DNA from: Paenalicyclobacillus macrosporangiidus
GTDB taxonomy: Bacteria > Bacillota > Bacilli > Alicyclobacillales > Alicyclobacillaceae
Reading direction: 5' to 3'
DNA length: 64,000 nucleotides
Assembly: GCF_900116805.1 (NCBI RefSeq)
Contig: NZ_FPBV01000006.1
Location: 123,789-187,788, forward strand
Of the stretch, positions 1 through 7,372 are shown piece after piece. The notes beneath the pieces are model-generated. The model saw nothing but the letters and a program-made list of their open reading frames with translations, had not been told where the DNA came from and made no database searches. A program made the position numbers and the translations under genes. Within the stretch, counting starts at the first letter, position 1, and every line of letters starts with the position of its first letter.

Positions 1-416
1 ATCATTACGCAGTCCAAAATGGTCAGCTCGTAAAGACAGTGACGGATGCGCAGTTACTGGCTGAGGCACAGCAGGCCAGGATTGCATTCCTGGACCAACA
101 ACTCACCGCCACGTATAACGCCGGATTTACGTCGTCGGCCACCGGAACATCTATCACCTGGCCATTTGACGACAAGAGCCAGATTAAATGGAATTGGCTA
201 CTGAGCGTCATCGCCGCGGGAACATTCCCGGCCAGCGGCGTCCAGGTCAAGGATCTGGCCGGGAATACCTACACGATTACCGATGTCAATGTTGCGAAGG
301 CATTGTGCATCGACGCTCAGAACTTCTATTTGCAGTGGGATTCCCACTATCACTCGTTGGTCCAGCAGGTGCAGGCGGCTACGACAGTTGATCAAGTCGA
401 TGCTATCACGTGGTGA
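1..416 (+). CDS. Phage tail-fibre/DUF4376-like protein, C-terminal part (gene open at left edge)
   Basis: The reading frame is open from the first bases of the window (residues HYAVQNGQLVK precede the internal GTG at 39), so this is the 3' part of a longer gene. The C-terminal region has a WPFDDKSQIKWNWLL segment followed by two predicted helices ending near AATTVDQVDAITW. This resembles DUF4376-type domains at the end of phage tail-fibre or tail-assembly proteins. The gene converges on the glycosyltransferase gene, with an 11-bp overlap of the two 3' ends. Its position upstream of a lysis cassette supports a tail-fibre role. Family assignment is by pattern only. Confidence 0.6.
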   Translation, partial: HYAVQNGQLVKTVTDAQLLAEAQQARIAFLDQQLTATYNAGFTSSATGTSITWPFDDKSQIKWNWLLSVIAAGTFPASGVQVKDLAGNTYTITDVNVAKALCIDAQNFYLQWDSHYHSLVQQVQAATTVDQVDAITW

Positions 417-1677
417 GTTGGCGAAGCATGTGCTCGGCCTTCTGTCTTATGGAAGGATCAAAGTCGGCTGTGCCTCGGTACGTGCTTGCGAGTTGCATGG
501 CGCGTTCAAAACATGATCGACTGCCAATGTGGTCACCTTTACCCATTCGGATTACGCCGAGGAGATACCATCCATCTGGATAGTCTGGGAAATCTGCAGT
601 TAGTCGCTCAATGGCATCGGCTGCGGTTTCTCTGTCGTTGCAGGCAAGACATACGTCATAAAGAAGTTTGCGGATAGACGGAACAAGCGCCAATTTTACT
701 TCGCAACGGCTTAGTTCATCCGCCTTCTTTGCGTGCCCTAAAGCCTGTTCATGTTCTCCAAGATGGAAATATTCACGAGCTAAGTAGTAGTGAAACCTAA
801 CATTGTTCGGGTTATCATGGATAGCCCGCTCCAAAATCCCGATATTCCGCTGACACTTATCACGGATGGAGACCACATCAGGGTCATACCCATCGTGAAA
901 AAAGCGAATTCGCACTTGGGTTGTCTGTATGTATTGACTATCGTGTGTTTCAAGGAATTCGTGGATAGGATCGGCCCAGCGCATGCCATCACTTAGCTGA
1001 TGCATCCTCGTGATTTTGAGAGGATGTATTTGTCCATTGATGCGATTCATTTGTAGAGCAGTCAGTGCCAGGGAACGTCCAGTAAAAAGTGCCGCAGCGA
1101 TTCTGATGTTGTCGCGATCCTCTGGATACAAGATTTCATCTGAGTCTATGGCGATAGCCCATTCGCTTGTGACGAACGACAGTGCATAGTTTCTTGCCGC
1201 AGCAAAGTCATCACACCACTCAAAGTTGTGCACTGGTATCCCAAACGACTCTACGATTTGCACCGTGTCGTCAGTCGAACCAGTGTCAACGACGACGATT
1301 TCATCCACAGCACCCTGCAACGCTTCCAGGCATTGACGGATGGTGCGACTGCTGTCGCGGGTGAGGATGCAAGCCGATACGGTCACATGCGGGACTTCGA
1401 GAAGGCGCAGAACCGCCTTATCCTCCCGACCTTCGCCAGCCGCTTCCGCATCACGCCAAGCCTGTTGAATCCACGTCGCAAACGGGTCGAGCAGGGCGGC
1501 ACGTTCAAAGCAAAGTTTCGCCATCCTTCCGCGCTTCAGACCAACCATCGCCTGCCCGAGAAAAGTCCATGCTTGCGCGTCGATACGGTTTAAGGTAAGG
1601 CGGTCGATTGCTGCGTAACGCACGCTGTCAAACTTGCGCTGCTTGATGAGTTCGATGATTTGCTCGTTGCTCTTCAC
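406..1677 (-). CDS. Family 2 glycosyltransferase with TPR repeats, prophage cargo
   Basis: This 423-residue protein has an N-terminal TPR-like segment (about 10-75), a GT-A domain (about 95-290) and C-terminal TPRs (about 290-415). The GT-A domain shows VSACILTRD at its start, VVVDTGSTDDT, and the metal/nucleotide-binding DSDE in IAIDSDEIL. It should move a sugar from a nucleotide-sugar donor to a protein or surface acceptor, with the TPRs binding the acceptor. The GTG start follows AAGGAGTG at 8 bp. It is the only gene on the minus strand in the prophage part, wedged between the tail-fibre gene and the lysis genes, as expected of an accessory 'moron' gene. Possible targets are the phage tail fibre or a host envelope protein; neither is proven. 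Its base composition is lower in GC than the chromosome to the right. Confidence 0.8.
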   Translation of the reverse strand: MKSNEQIIELIKQRKFDSVRYAAIDRLTLNRIDAQAWTFLGQAMVGLKRGRMAKLCFERAALLDPFATWIQQAWRDAEAAGEGREDKAVLRLLEVPHVTVSACILTRDSSRTIRQCLEALQGAVDEIVVVDTGSTDDTVQIVESFGIPVHNFEWCDDFAAARNYALSFVTSEWAIAIDSDEILYPEDRDNIRIAAALFTGRSLALTALQMNRINGQIHPLKITRMHQLSDGMRWADPIHEFLETHDSQYIQTTQVRIRFFHDGYDPDVVSIRDKCQRNIGILERAIHDNPNNVRFHYYLAREYFHLGEHEQALGHAKKADELSRCEVKLALVPSIRKLLYDVCLACNDRETAADAIERLTADFPDYPDGWYLLGVIRMGKGDHIGSRSCFERAMQLASTYRGTADFDPSIRQKAEHMLRQLTT

Positions 1678-1756
1678 TGTGGCTTCACTCCTTGCTTAGA
1701 TAGTACACGATCCGCGCCAATAAGGCGCTTTTTCATGCTCAGGAGGTGATTCAGGG

Positions 1757-2293
1757 ATGGTCCCAGGCATCCAACCGGGCGACGTGCTCCTATTCCGCGA
1801 CGGCACCGGCCTGCTGGAGCGTGGAATCGATTTCTTCGAGACACTGGAGGATGGTCCGCAGCCCGTGATGTACCACCACGCTGCGATTGCGTTGGGCGAC
1901 CACGCGAAGATCGAAGCCCTGCTGAGGGTGGAGATCACGGCACTGGCGGACACCGGAAACTTCGACGTATTCCGGCCTCCCGTCGACATCGGCCGACGAC
2001 GAGAGGCGTTGCGAGCCCTCCGAAGCCTGCAAGGCCAACGATACGACTACCTGCTTATCCTGGACGACGCCCTGCGGTACGCCACGCGGGGCGTTATTCA
2101 TTTGCCGCGGCGGTGGGTGGAGTCATGGGAGCGGCGGCGGAAGATATGCAGTTCGCTGGTGGCGTACTATCTGCGGAAAGCGGGATTCCGGTCGAAGAAG
2201 CTGAGGCGCTGGCCGCCGCCGAGTCCGGAGGATCTTTATTTGGCGCTGAGGCATTTTCAGGTGCCGCTCGACGAAAGGAGAGAGGCACAGTGA
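1757..2293 (+). CDS. Permuted papain-like (YiiX/NlpC-P60 superfamily) amidase
   Basis: This 178-residue protein looks like a circularly permuted NlpC/P60 or YiiX-type cysteine hydrolase. The N-terminus has IQPGDVLLF, followed by the histidine motif YHHAAIAL (about 40) and the cysteine motif KICSSLVAYYL (about 130). In this fold the conserved His precedes the Cys, which matches the order seen. The likely substrate is an amide bond in peptidoglycan or a lipid, but none is shown. The ATG at 1757 follows AGGAGGTG. Its stop overlaps the next gene's GTG start (GTGA), so it is the first gene of the lysis operon and may aid lysis or host entry. Confidence 0.65.
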   Translation: MVPGIQPGDVLLFRDGTGLLERGIDFFETLEDGPQPVMYHHAAIALGDHAKIEALLRVEITALADTGNFDVFRPPVDIGRRREALRALRSLQGQRYDYLLILDDALRYATRGVIHLPRRWVESWERRRKICSSLVAYYLRKAGFRSKKLRRWPPPSPEDLYLALRHFQVPLDERREAQ

Positions 2294-2628
2294 CCGTGAC
2301 AGTAGAGGAGCGCCTATCGACACTGGAGGCTGGCTTTCAGTCTCTGAAGGAGGGGTTAGACCGGGTGGAACGTGCACTTGAGAAACTCGACGGCAATGTG
2401 GCCGTGCTGATTGAAAAGCTGGACGCCCGCTACCCCTCTCAGGAGTCGGTTAACCTGCGCTTCACCGACCTGCAGCAGAAAGTGGCTCAACTTGAAACCC
2501 AGTGTGAGGCGCAGCGAAAAGACATCGATCAGCTTCGCAATTGGCAGTACAAGGTCACCGGCGGGATCGCCGTGGTGGCCTTTCTGCTGGGATTGGTCTC
2601 GAGCAAGATCCCGCCGGTGAAATGGTAA
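2290..2628 (+). CDS. XhlA-like hemolysin/holin accessory protein
   Basis: The 112-residue product has an N-terminal coiled coil (EERLSTLEAGFQSLKEGLDR and onward, about 5-85) and one C-terminal membrane segment (VTGGIAVVAFLLGLVSS, about 90-107). This is the layout of phage XhlA proteins, which act with a holin to let the endolysin cross the membrane. The start at GTG 2290 is preferred: it has AAAGGAGAG upstream and overlaps the preceding stop by GTGA. An in-frame ATG at 2113 would lie deep inside the previous gene. The endolysin gene follows after 12 bp. Confidence 0.75.
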   Translation: MTVTVEERLSTLEAGFQSLKEGLDRVERALEKLDGNVAVLIEKLDARYPSQESVNLRFTDLQQKVAQLETQCEAQRKDIDQLRNWQYKVTGGIAVVAFLLGLVSSKIPPVKW

Positions 2629-2640
2629 GGAGGTGATACC

Positions 2641-3507
2641 GTGACTATCATCGCAAAAGCCGTGGATTGCTACTCGCCGTTGACCGCAGCCTCTGCGAAG
2701 GCCCTGAAAGCCGCGGGATACGTCGCTGTCGGGCGGTACCTGGGCCACCTGACGCACGGGTGGAGCAAGGCGCTCACGCCCGGGGAGGTATCGGCCATCC
2801 GTGGCGCGGGTTTGGCCATCATCAGCATCTGGGAGGGCGCTGGGGACAAGCTGGCATATTTCACGTATTCCCAGGGCTTGCAGGACGGCGCCCAGGCCGT
2901 AACCGAAGCCAAGGCGCTCGGGCAGCCGGCCGGCACGCCAATCTATTTTGCCGTGGACTTCGATACCGCCGACCGCGACATGCCACAGATTCGGCTGTAC
3001 TTGGATGGCGTCCGGAGGAACCTTGGCCCGTACAAGCTCGGCGTGTACGGTAGCTTCCGGACGCTCTCCAACGTCGCGGCGGACTACTACTGGCAGACCT
3101 GTGCCTGGTCCTACGGTCAGATCTCGCCCCGTTCCTGTATGCACCAGTCACAAGTCGACACGACGGCGGCTGGAGTGCATGTCGACATCGATGACGTGTT
3201 CCGCGATCCCGGGTGGTGGCCAGGGAACCCGCTGCAGGAGCACACGATCACCACCCCGGAGGCGACGTATGACGTGCTGGTCAATGGCAAGGTGTTCCGC
3301 GCCATCGTGGTGGGCGGATCAACCTACGTGCTGTGGACGGCGCTGCAGGCCACAGGGGCCAAGTACAACTACAAGGGCAACGGTGTCATGTCCATAGATG
3401 GAAAGGACGTGCAGGGGGTGATCTATGGAGGCGACACATACCTGCCGTGGACGGCGTTGCCGGGCGTCAAAGCGACAAAGGTTGAATGGGCATTCTCGAC
3501 TCAATGA
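2641..3507 (+). CDS. Phage endolysin, DUF1906 glycoside-hydrolase-like domain plus stalk-type repeats
   Basis: Residues 1 to about 200 form a DUF1906/GH25-like barrel: AVDCYSPL at the start, YVAVGRYL, SIWEGAGD, the acidic YFAVDFDT strand and VDIDDVFRDPGWWPG at the end. Such domains are found in phage lysins and are thought to cut glycan strands. Residues about 210-288 hold a repeated module (FRAIVVGGSTYVLWTALQA and VQGVIYGGDTYLPWTAL) resembling copper-amine-oxidase-type stalk domains, likely a cell-wall-binding part. There is no signal peptide, consistent with holin-dependent export. The GTG start follows a strong AAGGAGGTGAT. Confidence 0.8.
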   Translation: MTIIAKAVDCYSPLTAASAKALKAAGYVAVGRYLGHLTHGWSKALTPGEVSAIRGAGLAIISIWEGAGDKLAYFTYSQGLQDGAQAVTEAKALGQPAGTPIYFAVDFDTADRDMPQIRLYLDGVRRNLGPYKLGVYGSFRTLSNVAADYYWQTCAWSYGQISPRSCMHQSQVDTTAAGVHVDIDDVFRDPGWWPGNPLQEHTITTPEATYDVLVNGKVFRAIVVGGSTYVLWTALQATGAKYNYKGNGVMSIDGKDVQGVIYGGDTYLPWTALPGVKATKVEWAFSTQ

Positions 3508-3521
3508 GGAAAGGATGATGG

Positions 3522-4049
3522 ATGATGGACTTTTCTTGGCTCAACGCTGCCAATGATCTGGTGACTGCCGCTGTGGCAATCGGCGGTGTGATCGTGGCGC
3601 ATAAGCGGGGTTGGATCGGCACGGTGGTCCGGGAGATCGTCCATGAAGGTCCGCGCCTGCTCCGCGACGCCGAGCAGGTCGCCGAGGGCGTCGGGCAGCT
3701 GGTGCCTGCCGTAACGGAGGCCGAGCAGCGTCTGAAAGACGAGATCGCCCAGATCACCGAGCGCGCCCGGCAGTCGGAGCTGTACCACGCGGCGTCCGTC
3801 GGGCTGCATGCGTTTGGGGTCGCCCTGGGGGCGGTCTCCGAGGATCAGCGCAAGGCCCTCACGTTCTGGGTAGCCGCCCGTGTTCCCGGCGTGACTCCGG
3901 ACGAGATCTCGGCGGCCCTGGAGGCGGTGCAGCGTGAGGCCGATGAGGCCGCGGCGTCGCCGCTGTTTGCGGCTGCGACGGCGTTCACCCAGGCCCAGCA
4001 GCAGGCTCAGGCGCAGCAGACTCAGCCCCAGGCTCAACAGACCGCCTGA
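3522..4049 (+). CDS. Phage protein with one N-terminal membrane segment, possible holin
   Basis: This is a 175-residue protein of unknown family. Residues about 10-27 (NDLVTAAVAIGGVIVAHK) can span the membrane. A long charged helical region follows (EGPRLLRDAEQVAEGVGQ, EAEQRLKDEIAQITERA), then a Gln/Ala-rich tail of QAQ repeats that looks disordered. It lies 14 bp after the endolysin and just before a terminator, so it is the last gene of the lysis operon. The holin should be nearby and this is the best positional candidate, but one membrane segment and a long soluble tail are atypical. Start is ATG 3522 or 3525. Confidence 0.6.
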   Translation: MMDFSWLNAANDLVTAAVAIGGVIVAHKRGWIGTVVREIVHEGPRLLRDAEQVAEGVGQLVPAVTEAEQRLKDEIAQITERARQSELYHAASVGLHAFGVALGAVSEDQRKALTFWVAARVPGVTPDEISAALEAVQREADEAAASPLFAAATAFTQAQQQAQAQQTQPQAQQTA

Positions 4050-4069
4050 CAGATCTCGCTTCACCACAC

Positions 4070-4103
4070 GGCCCTCACCCTTCGGGGTGGGGGCCATTTT
4101 TTT
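4070..4103 (+). terminator. Terminator of the phage lysis operon
   Basis: The stem GGCCCTCACCC / GGGTGGGGGCC around a TTCG loop is followed by a run of seven T. It lies 20 bp after the last lysis gene. Confidence 0.85.
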
Positions 4104-4139
4104 ATTCCTCAAAAACGAGAAAATTTTTCTCTTACCCTC

Positions 4140-4168
4140 TTGACTAGCGATAACGCTACTCGTATACT
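4140..4168 (+). promoter_or_regulatory. Sigma-A promoter, TTGACT-17 bp-TATACT
   Basis: The -35 box TTGACT (4140-4145) and -10 box TATACT (4163-4168) are separated by 17 bp, with AT-rich DNA upstream. It reads into the small-gene block starting at 4215. Confidence 0.8.
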
Positions 4169-4194
4169 GTAATCAGAAAGTAGCGATACCGCTA
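4145..4194. promoter_or_regulatory. Pair of 14-bp palindromic operators around the 4140 promoter
   Basis: Two near-identical palindromes, TAGCGATAACGCTA (4145-4158) and TAGCGATACCGCTA (4181-4194), share the arms TAGCG/CGCTA. The first fills the spacer between -35 and -10. The second lies just downstream of the expected transcription start. Centre-to-centre distance is 36 bp. This is the layout of a repressor-controlled phage promoter. The cognate repressor is not identified. Confidence 0.75.
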
Positions 4195-4214
4195 CAACAG
4201 GAGGCGAGGGAACG

Positions 4215-4622
4215 ATGATGAAGGTGGATGTGCGGAACGTGATGAAGCGGGCGCACGAACTCGCGCGGCAGATGGAGGGTGACTACAAGGCGCGGATGGC
4301 GCTGGCGCTCCGCCAGGCATGGGCTGAAGCGAAGGCGCCGAAGCGCGTGCTGCTCACCGTCCGTCACCAGCCCAGCGGCGGCCGGGAGTGGGTCGCTCGG
4401 ATCGTCGGACGGCATCCGAAGTACCACTTCGAGCGTGAGTTTCTCGCTCCGCTGGCCCGCGACTGGAGCAGCAGCGGGAAGACGGGGTACACCACGTTCG
4501 CATTGGAGGAGGACGGGATCTACGAGGTGAACGAGCCGTACGTCGGCCGGCGCTTCGTCGAGGTTCGGGCGGGTCGGCAATATGAGATCGCAGTCGCGGA
4601 TGTCGCCGCGAAAATTGCCTGA
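4215..4622 (+). CDS. Hypothetical protein, first gene of operator-controlled prophage block
   Basis: The 135-residue soluble protein has no family I recognise. The N-terminal third is basic and helical (MKRAHELARQMEGDYKARMALALRQAWAEAK), the rest probably beta-rich (RVLLTVRHQP, TTFALEEDGIYEVN). The ATG follows AGGAGGCGAGG and lies 20 bp after the second operator, so the two palindromes should control its expression. The next gene begins 17 bp after its stop. Confidence 0.65.
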   Translation: MMKVDVRNVMKRAHELARQMEGDYKARMALALRQAWAEAKAPKRVLLTVRHQPSGGREWVARIVGRHPKYHFEREFLAPLARDWSSSGKTGYTTFALEEDGIYEVNEPYVGRRFVEVRAGRQYEIAVADVAAKIA

Positions 4623-4639
4623 AGGAGGGCGTTACAACA

Positions 4640-5170
4640 ATGGATCTGTCACAGTTCGCCGCACACCTGGGGTTTCCGACCAACGAGGCGCTGATGGAGG
4701 CTTCCCAACACTTCTACGCGCAGGGCGACGTCGACTGGTGGATCACGCGGCTCCCGGACGGTCGGTGGGCCGCGTGGGATGACGCCGAACTCGCCCCAGA
4801 CAGGGTAGAGTGCTGCGACACATATGAGGAGGCGGTCCGGCATCACCAGGCCGGGATCGCCGCCCTCTACGACGGACGGGACGGAGTGTACAGCTATCAC
4901 GGGCAGTACGGTCTGCTGGTGGTGGATGTGGCTTCCCAGCGCGTCCTCGAAGACTGGCTGGACCGTGATGCCCTCGGTGCGGTGCCAGAGCGGTACAGAG
5001 AGATCATCACCTCGCTGTTCGGCGGTGACGTCGCCGACCTGTTTCCGCCTCGCCCGGGCAGGGATGAGGACTGGGCAGGCGAACCCACGGACTCCGGGTA
5101 TCGGGCCCTGGGACCTGACTGGGACTTTCAACTGGATCGGGATGGCGCTTTTTTCGCCCAAACCCGCTGA
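4640..5170 (+). CDS. Hypothetical acidic prophage protein
   Basis: This 176-residue protein is acidic and rich in Trp and Asp (WWITRLPDGRWAAWDD; GPDWDFQLDRDGAFF) with no membrane segment. The ATG follows GAAGGAGGGCGTTACAAC. It is second in the block behind the operator promoter and ends 8 bp before the small HTH gene. Strong acidity and small size would suit a DNA mimic or inhibitor, but that is only a guess. Confidence 0.6.
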   Translation: MDLSQFAAHLGFPTNEALMEASQHFYAQGDVDWWITRLPDGRWAAWDDAELAPDRVECCDTYEEAVRHHQAGIAALYDGRDGVYSYHGQYGLLVVDVASQRVLEDWLDRDALGAVPERYREIITSLFGGDVADLFPPRPGRDEDWAGEPTDSGYRALGPDWDFQLDRDGAFFAQTR

Positions 5171-5178
5171 CGCAAGTG

Positions 5179-5352
5179 ATGAGCGTGGAGGAAGCCTCCG
5201 AACTGTGGGGGCTTTCTCCCGCCTGGGTGAAGCGACTCTGCGCCAGCGGGGCCATCAGAGCGAGGCAGATGGGCAAACAGTGGGTGATCGACCGAGAACA
5301 GAGCCGGCCGACCAGGCGAAAGGCGGGAGACGAAGATGGGCACGAAGCGTGA
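5179..5352 (+). CDS. Small excisionase/MerR-type helix-turn-helix protein
   Basis: This 57-residue protein begins MSVEEASELWGLSPAWVKRL and continues ASGAIRARQMGKQWVID. It matches the helix-turn-helix plus wing of the excisionase (HTH_17) family, in which 'VeeAAelLGvSp.wVkrL...G.i.a...Gk.WvI' is typical. Start is ATG 5179, with GTG 5176 as alternative. The reading frame runs 17 bp into the next gene (start 5336), so the two are probably translationally coupled. It could bind the palindromes at 4145/4181 or direct the repeat protein to DNA; neither is shown. Confidence 0.65.
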   Translation: MSVEEASELWGLSPAWVKRLCASGAIRARQMGKQWVIDREQSRPTRRKAGDEDGHEA

Positions 5353-6151
5353 GAATGCGCGGCTGGAGCAGTCGCTGGCCGCGCTGCGCTCCTATGCCGC
5401 ATCCCTCGGGCGCTGGCCGTCCCAGGCGGAATGGGATGCGTATGCGGCGCAGGGCCGGCTGCTTAGGCAGATGTCACTCTACTACCACACCCGTAAGCCA
5501 TGGAGCAAGCTGCGGGATGAGATGGGATTCGCGCCGCGCGACAAGGGCCCGACAGAAGAAGAGTGCATCAGGGCCCTTCGGGAAGCCGCGGAGACCAGCC
5601 CGCTCCTGACGAAGCGGGACTACGACGCATGGCAGCGGCAGCACCCAGACAGGCCACCGCGTACCAAAATCACGCGCCAGCTCGGTGGGACCTGGAATAG
5701 AGCGAAAGAACGTGCCGGGTTACCCGTGATAGATCCATCATCACCAGGATGGTCAGATGACGATCTGCGCGCGGCTCTGGCGGCCTGTGCGCAAGACTAC
5801 GGACTCCAATTCAGCGAAAATGACTACTTGGAGTGGCGCGAACAGCACCCCACGTACCCGCACATCGAGACGATCCGGATGCGCTTCGGGGGCGTGGGCG
5901 AAGCGAAGCAGGCACTCGGGCTGGTGCGGTACGAGCCAGGCCCGCAAACGGAGTACACGGACGGCGAGATTGTTTCATACCTGCTTCGTTTCGTGCGCCA
6001 ACAACTGGGCTTGGAATCGTATCTCCAGTGGCGGGAAGTCAACGGTGGCCCGTCGCTTACCCCGATCCGGGAGCGGTTCGGCGGGTATGAGCCGGCACTG
6101 AGGCGGGCCCTGGAACTGTATGTACAGATAAAAGCACAGCAGGGCGTATGA
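5336..6151 (+). CDS. Protein of four homing-endonuclease-associated repeats, no nuclease domain
   Basis: The 271 residues form about four copies of a 60-residue unit, at roughly 5-65, 72-128, 138-196 and 205-263. Each copy ends in a motif like IRMRFGGVGEAKQALGL, ITRQLGGTWNRAKERAGL or IRERFGGYEPALRRAL, preceded by a YxxWRxxxP-type segment (DYLEWREQHP, SYLQWREVNGG, DYDAWQRQHP). This matches the 'homing endonuclease associated repeat' seen beside HNH or LAGLIDADG nucleases, thought to bind DNA. No HNH, GIY-YIG or LAGLIDADG motif is present, so the protein is made only of the putative DNA-reading units. It is the last gene before a terminator and overlaps the HTH gene. Confidence 0.7.
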   Translation: MGTKRENARLEQSLAALRSYAASLGRWPSQAEWDAYAAQGRLLRQMSLYYHTRKPWSKLRDEMGFAPRDKGPTEEECIRALREAAETSPLLTKRDYDAWQRQHPDRPPRTKITRQLGGTWNRAKERAGLPVIDPSSPGWSDDDLRAALAACAQDYGLQFSENDYLEWREQHPTYPHIETIRMRFGGVGEAKQALGLVRYEPGPQTEYTDGEIVSYLLRFVRQQLGLESYLQWREVNGGPSLTPIRERFGGYEPALRRALELYVQIKAQQGV

Positions 6152-6157
6152 CAGACG

Positions 6158-6192
6158 GGCCCCCATCCGTTCGCGGGTGGGGGACTTTTTTG
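6158..6192 (+). terminator. Terminator after the repeat protein
   Basis: Stem CCCCCATCC...GGGTGGGGG with a small loop, followed by ACTTTTTTG. Confidence 0.8.
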
Positions 6193-6247
6193 TTTATAGA
6201 CAACATTGTGATAGACTTGATATAGGCCAACGGACTGGGAGGGAGAG

Positions 6248-6742
6248 TTGTTGTCGTCCGAGGACTGGAACCTGCTAACGCAAATCGCGATGTCGGTTAT
6301 TTGCGGCATCATCGGCGCTGAATGCCGCAATGCGTTGGACGTCATACGGATCGGCAATCATCCACAGTTCCACGGCCTGAGCGCAGAAGATAAGAGACGA
6401 CTCATCAAAGAAAATCCATTCCGGTACAAACACTATCTGGTTGGCGCCGTTGCGGCGTTTGTTGGTGTCGTCACGTTGGCGTCAGATCTAAGCACGGCGC
6501 ATCAGGCTGTAATTGCTCTCATTTCAAGCCTCAGCGGGAACTCTTTTCTGGTTCAACGCATGGAGGGCGGATCAGAAGGGGCGGGCGATTACTATGGTTA
6601 CCTGGCCGGAGCAGTGACAAACCAATGGGAGGCTATTGCGAAAAAGTATCACCATCTCGATGGTGCTGCTCAGCCGGCCGCTACTCAGGAAAATTTGAAT
6701 GTCATTCCACTTGAGAATGACGGGTCCACAGGAGCCTTATAA
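6248..6742 (+). CDS. Small membrane protein, prophage accessory
   Basis: This 164-residue protein has membrane segments at about 9-24 (LLTQIAMSVICGIIGA) and 62-80 (YLVGAVAAFVGVVTLAS), perhaps a third at 84-100 (AVIALISSLSGNSFLV), and a soluble tail. The TTG start at 6248 (or 6251) follows GGGAGGGAG. It stands alone between two terminator-bounded units. Small membrane proteins in this position are often superinfection-exclusion factors, but nothing in the sequence proves that. I do not recognise the family. Confidence 0.6.
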   Translation: MLSSEDWNLLTQIAMSVICGIIGAECRNALDVIRIGNHPQFHGLSAEDKRRLIKENPFRYKHYLVGAVAAFVGVVTLASDLSTAHQAVIALISSLSGNSFLVQRMEGGSEGAGDYYGYLAGAVTNQWEAIAKKYHHLDGAAQPAATQENLNVIPLENDGSTGAL

Positions 6743-6844
6743 ATTTCATAAATTCGGTCGAAGGGTTTTCGCACGATATGTAGAATCATTGGCCATCAGC
6801 AATCATAAGTATTCACCATTCAGGGACGGGGAGGAGGGCCATCC

Positions 6845-7054
6845 ATGGCGAAGTTGTCTTCTGAGGTGATCGTCATGCGTCTCGCAAAGCAGGTATTCAC
6901 CGAAGAAGAGTACCAACGGTTCATGGCTCTGGCAGAACTTCGCGAGCACAGCAATCCGCAAATCCGGGCTGCCGCGAATCTCGAATTACTGAAGATGTCG
7001 GAACGCCTGCAGGCTCTACTCGATGCTCGCCACTCACATCTGCATGCCGTTTAA
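6845..7054 (+). CDS. Small hypothetical helical protein
   Basis: The 69-residue, all-helical protein (VFTEEEYQRFMALAELREHS; LEPLLKMSERLQALLDARH-like C-terminus) has no signal peptide. The ATG follows GGGGAGGAGGGCC. It has its own terminator at 7062. No family recognised. Confidence 0.55.
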   Translation: MAKLSSEVIVMRLAKQVFTEEEYQRFMALAELREHSNPQIRAAANLELLKMSERLQALLDARHSHLHAV

Positions 7055-7061
7055 CACTTGA

Positions 7062-7088
7062 AGCCCACTCGCAAGAGTGGGTTTCTTC
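7062..7088 (+). terminator. Terminator after the 69-residue gene
   Basis: Stem AGCCCACTC / GAGTGGGTT around GCAA, then TTCTT. Confidence 0.75.
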
Positions 7089-7154
7089 GTGTTTCCATCA
7101 TCCCCCTATGGCCAAATCCCCGCAGCACTGCCACGATCGACATAGGTGAGACCT

Positions 7155-7295
7155 ATGCTGTTTACTCCGATCAATTTGTCGGTCTACGACGTGGAGCGTG
7201 TCAAGGAGCCTGTACCCGGCGCAGGCACCAGGATCACTGCAGTTGATCCCGACCGATACGTGGTGAGGTGGTTTCTGTACAGGGCATGGGATTAG
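7155..7295 (+). CDS. Very small hypothetical protein (46 residues)
   Basis: A 46-codon frame starts MLFTPINLSVYDVERV and ends VVRWFLYRAWD. The ATG has AGGTGAG 4-10 bp upstream, and the frame ends 18 bp before a terminator. The unit sits alone between two terminators, which favours a real, separately expressed small gene. No family recognised. Confidence 0.45.
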   Translation: MLFTPINLSVYDVERVKEPVPGAGTRITAVDPDRYVVRWFLYRAWD

Positions 7296-7313
7296 GTGTG
7301 ACCCGAATAAGCA

Positions 7314-7336
7314 GACCCTCGCCGGGTGGCGAGGGT
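7314..7336 (+). terminator. Terminator after the 46-residue gene
   Basis: Stem ACCCTCGCC / GGCGAGGGT around GGGT, followed by TTTT. It also separates this unit from the convergent minus-strand gene at 7373. Confidence 0.75.
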
Positions 7337-7372
7337 TTTTCATTCGTCGAGGTGTACAATGTAGATAGTTAC

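Noticed and set aside
2113..2289. Upstream extension of the XhlA-like gene
   Set aside because: It lies inside the preceding gene; the GTG at 2290 has a good ribosome site and GTGA coupling.
7058..7246. 62-codon frame starting with TTG
   Set aside because: It runs through the terminator at 7062 and has no ribosome site; the 46-codon frame at 7155 is better supported.
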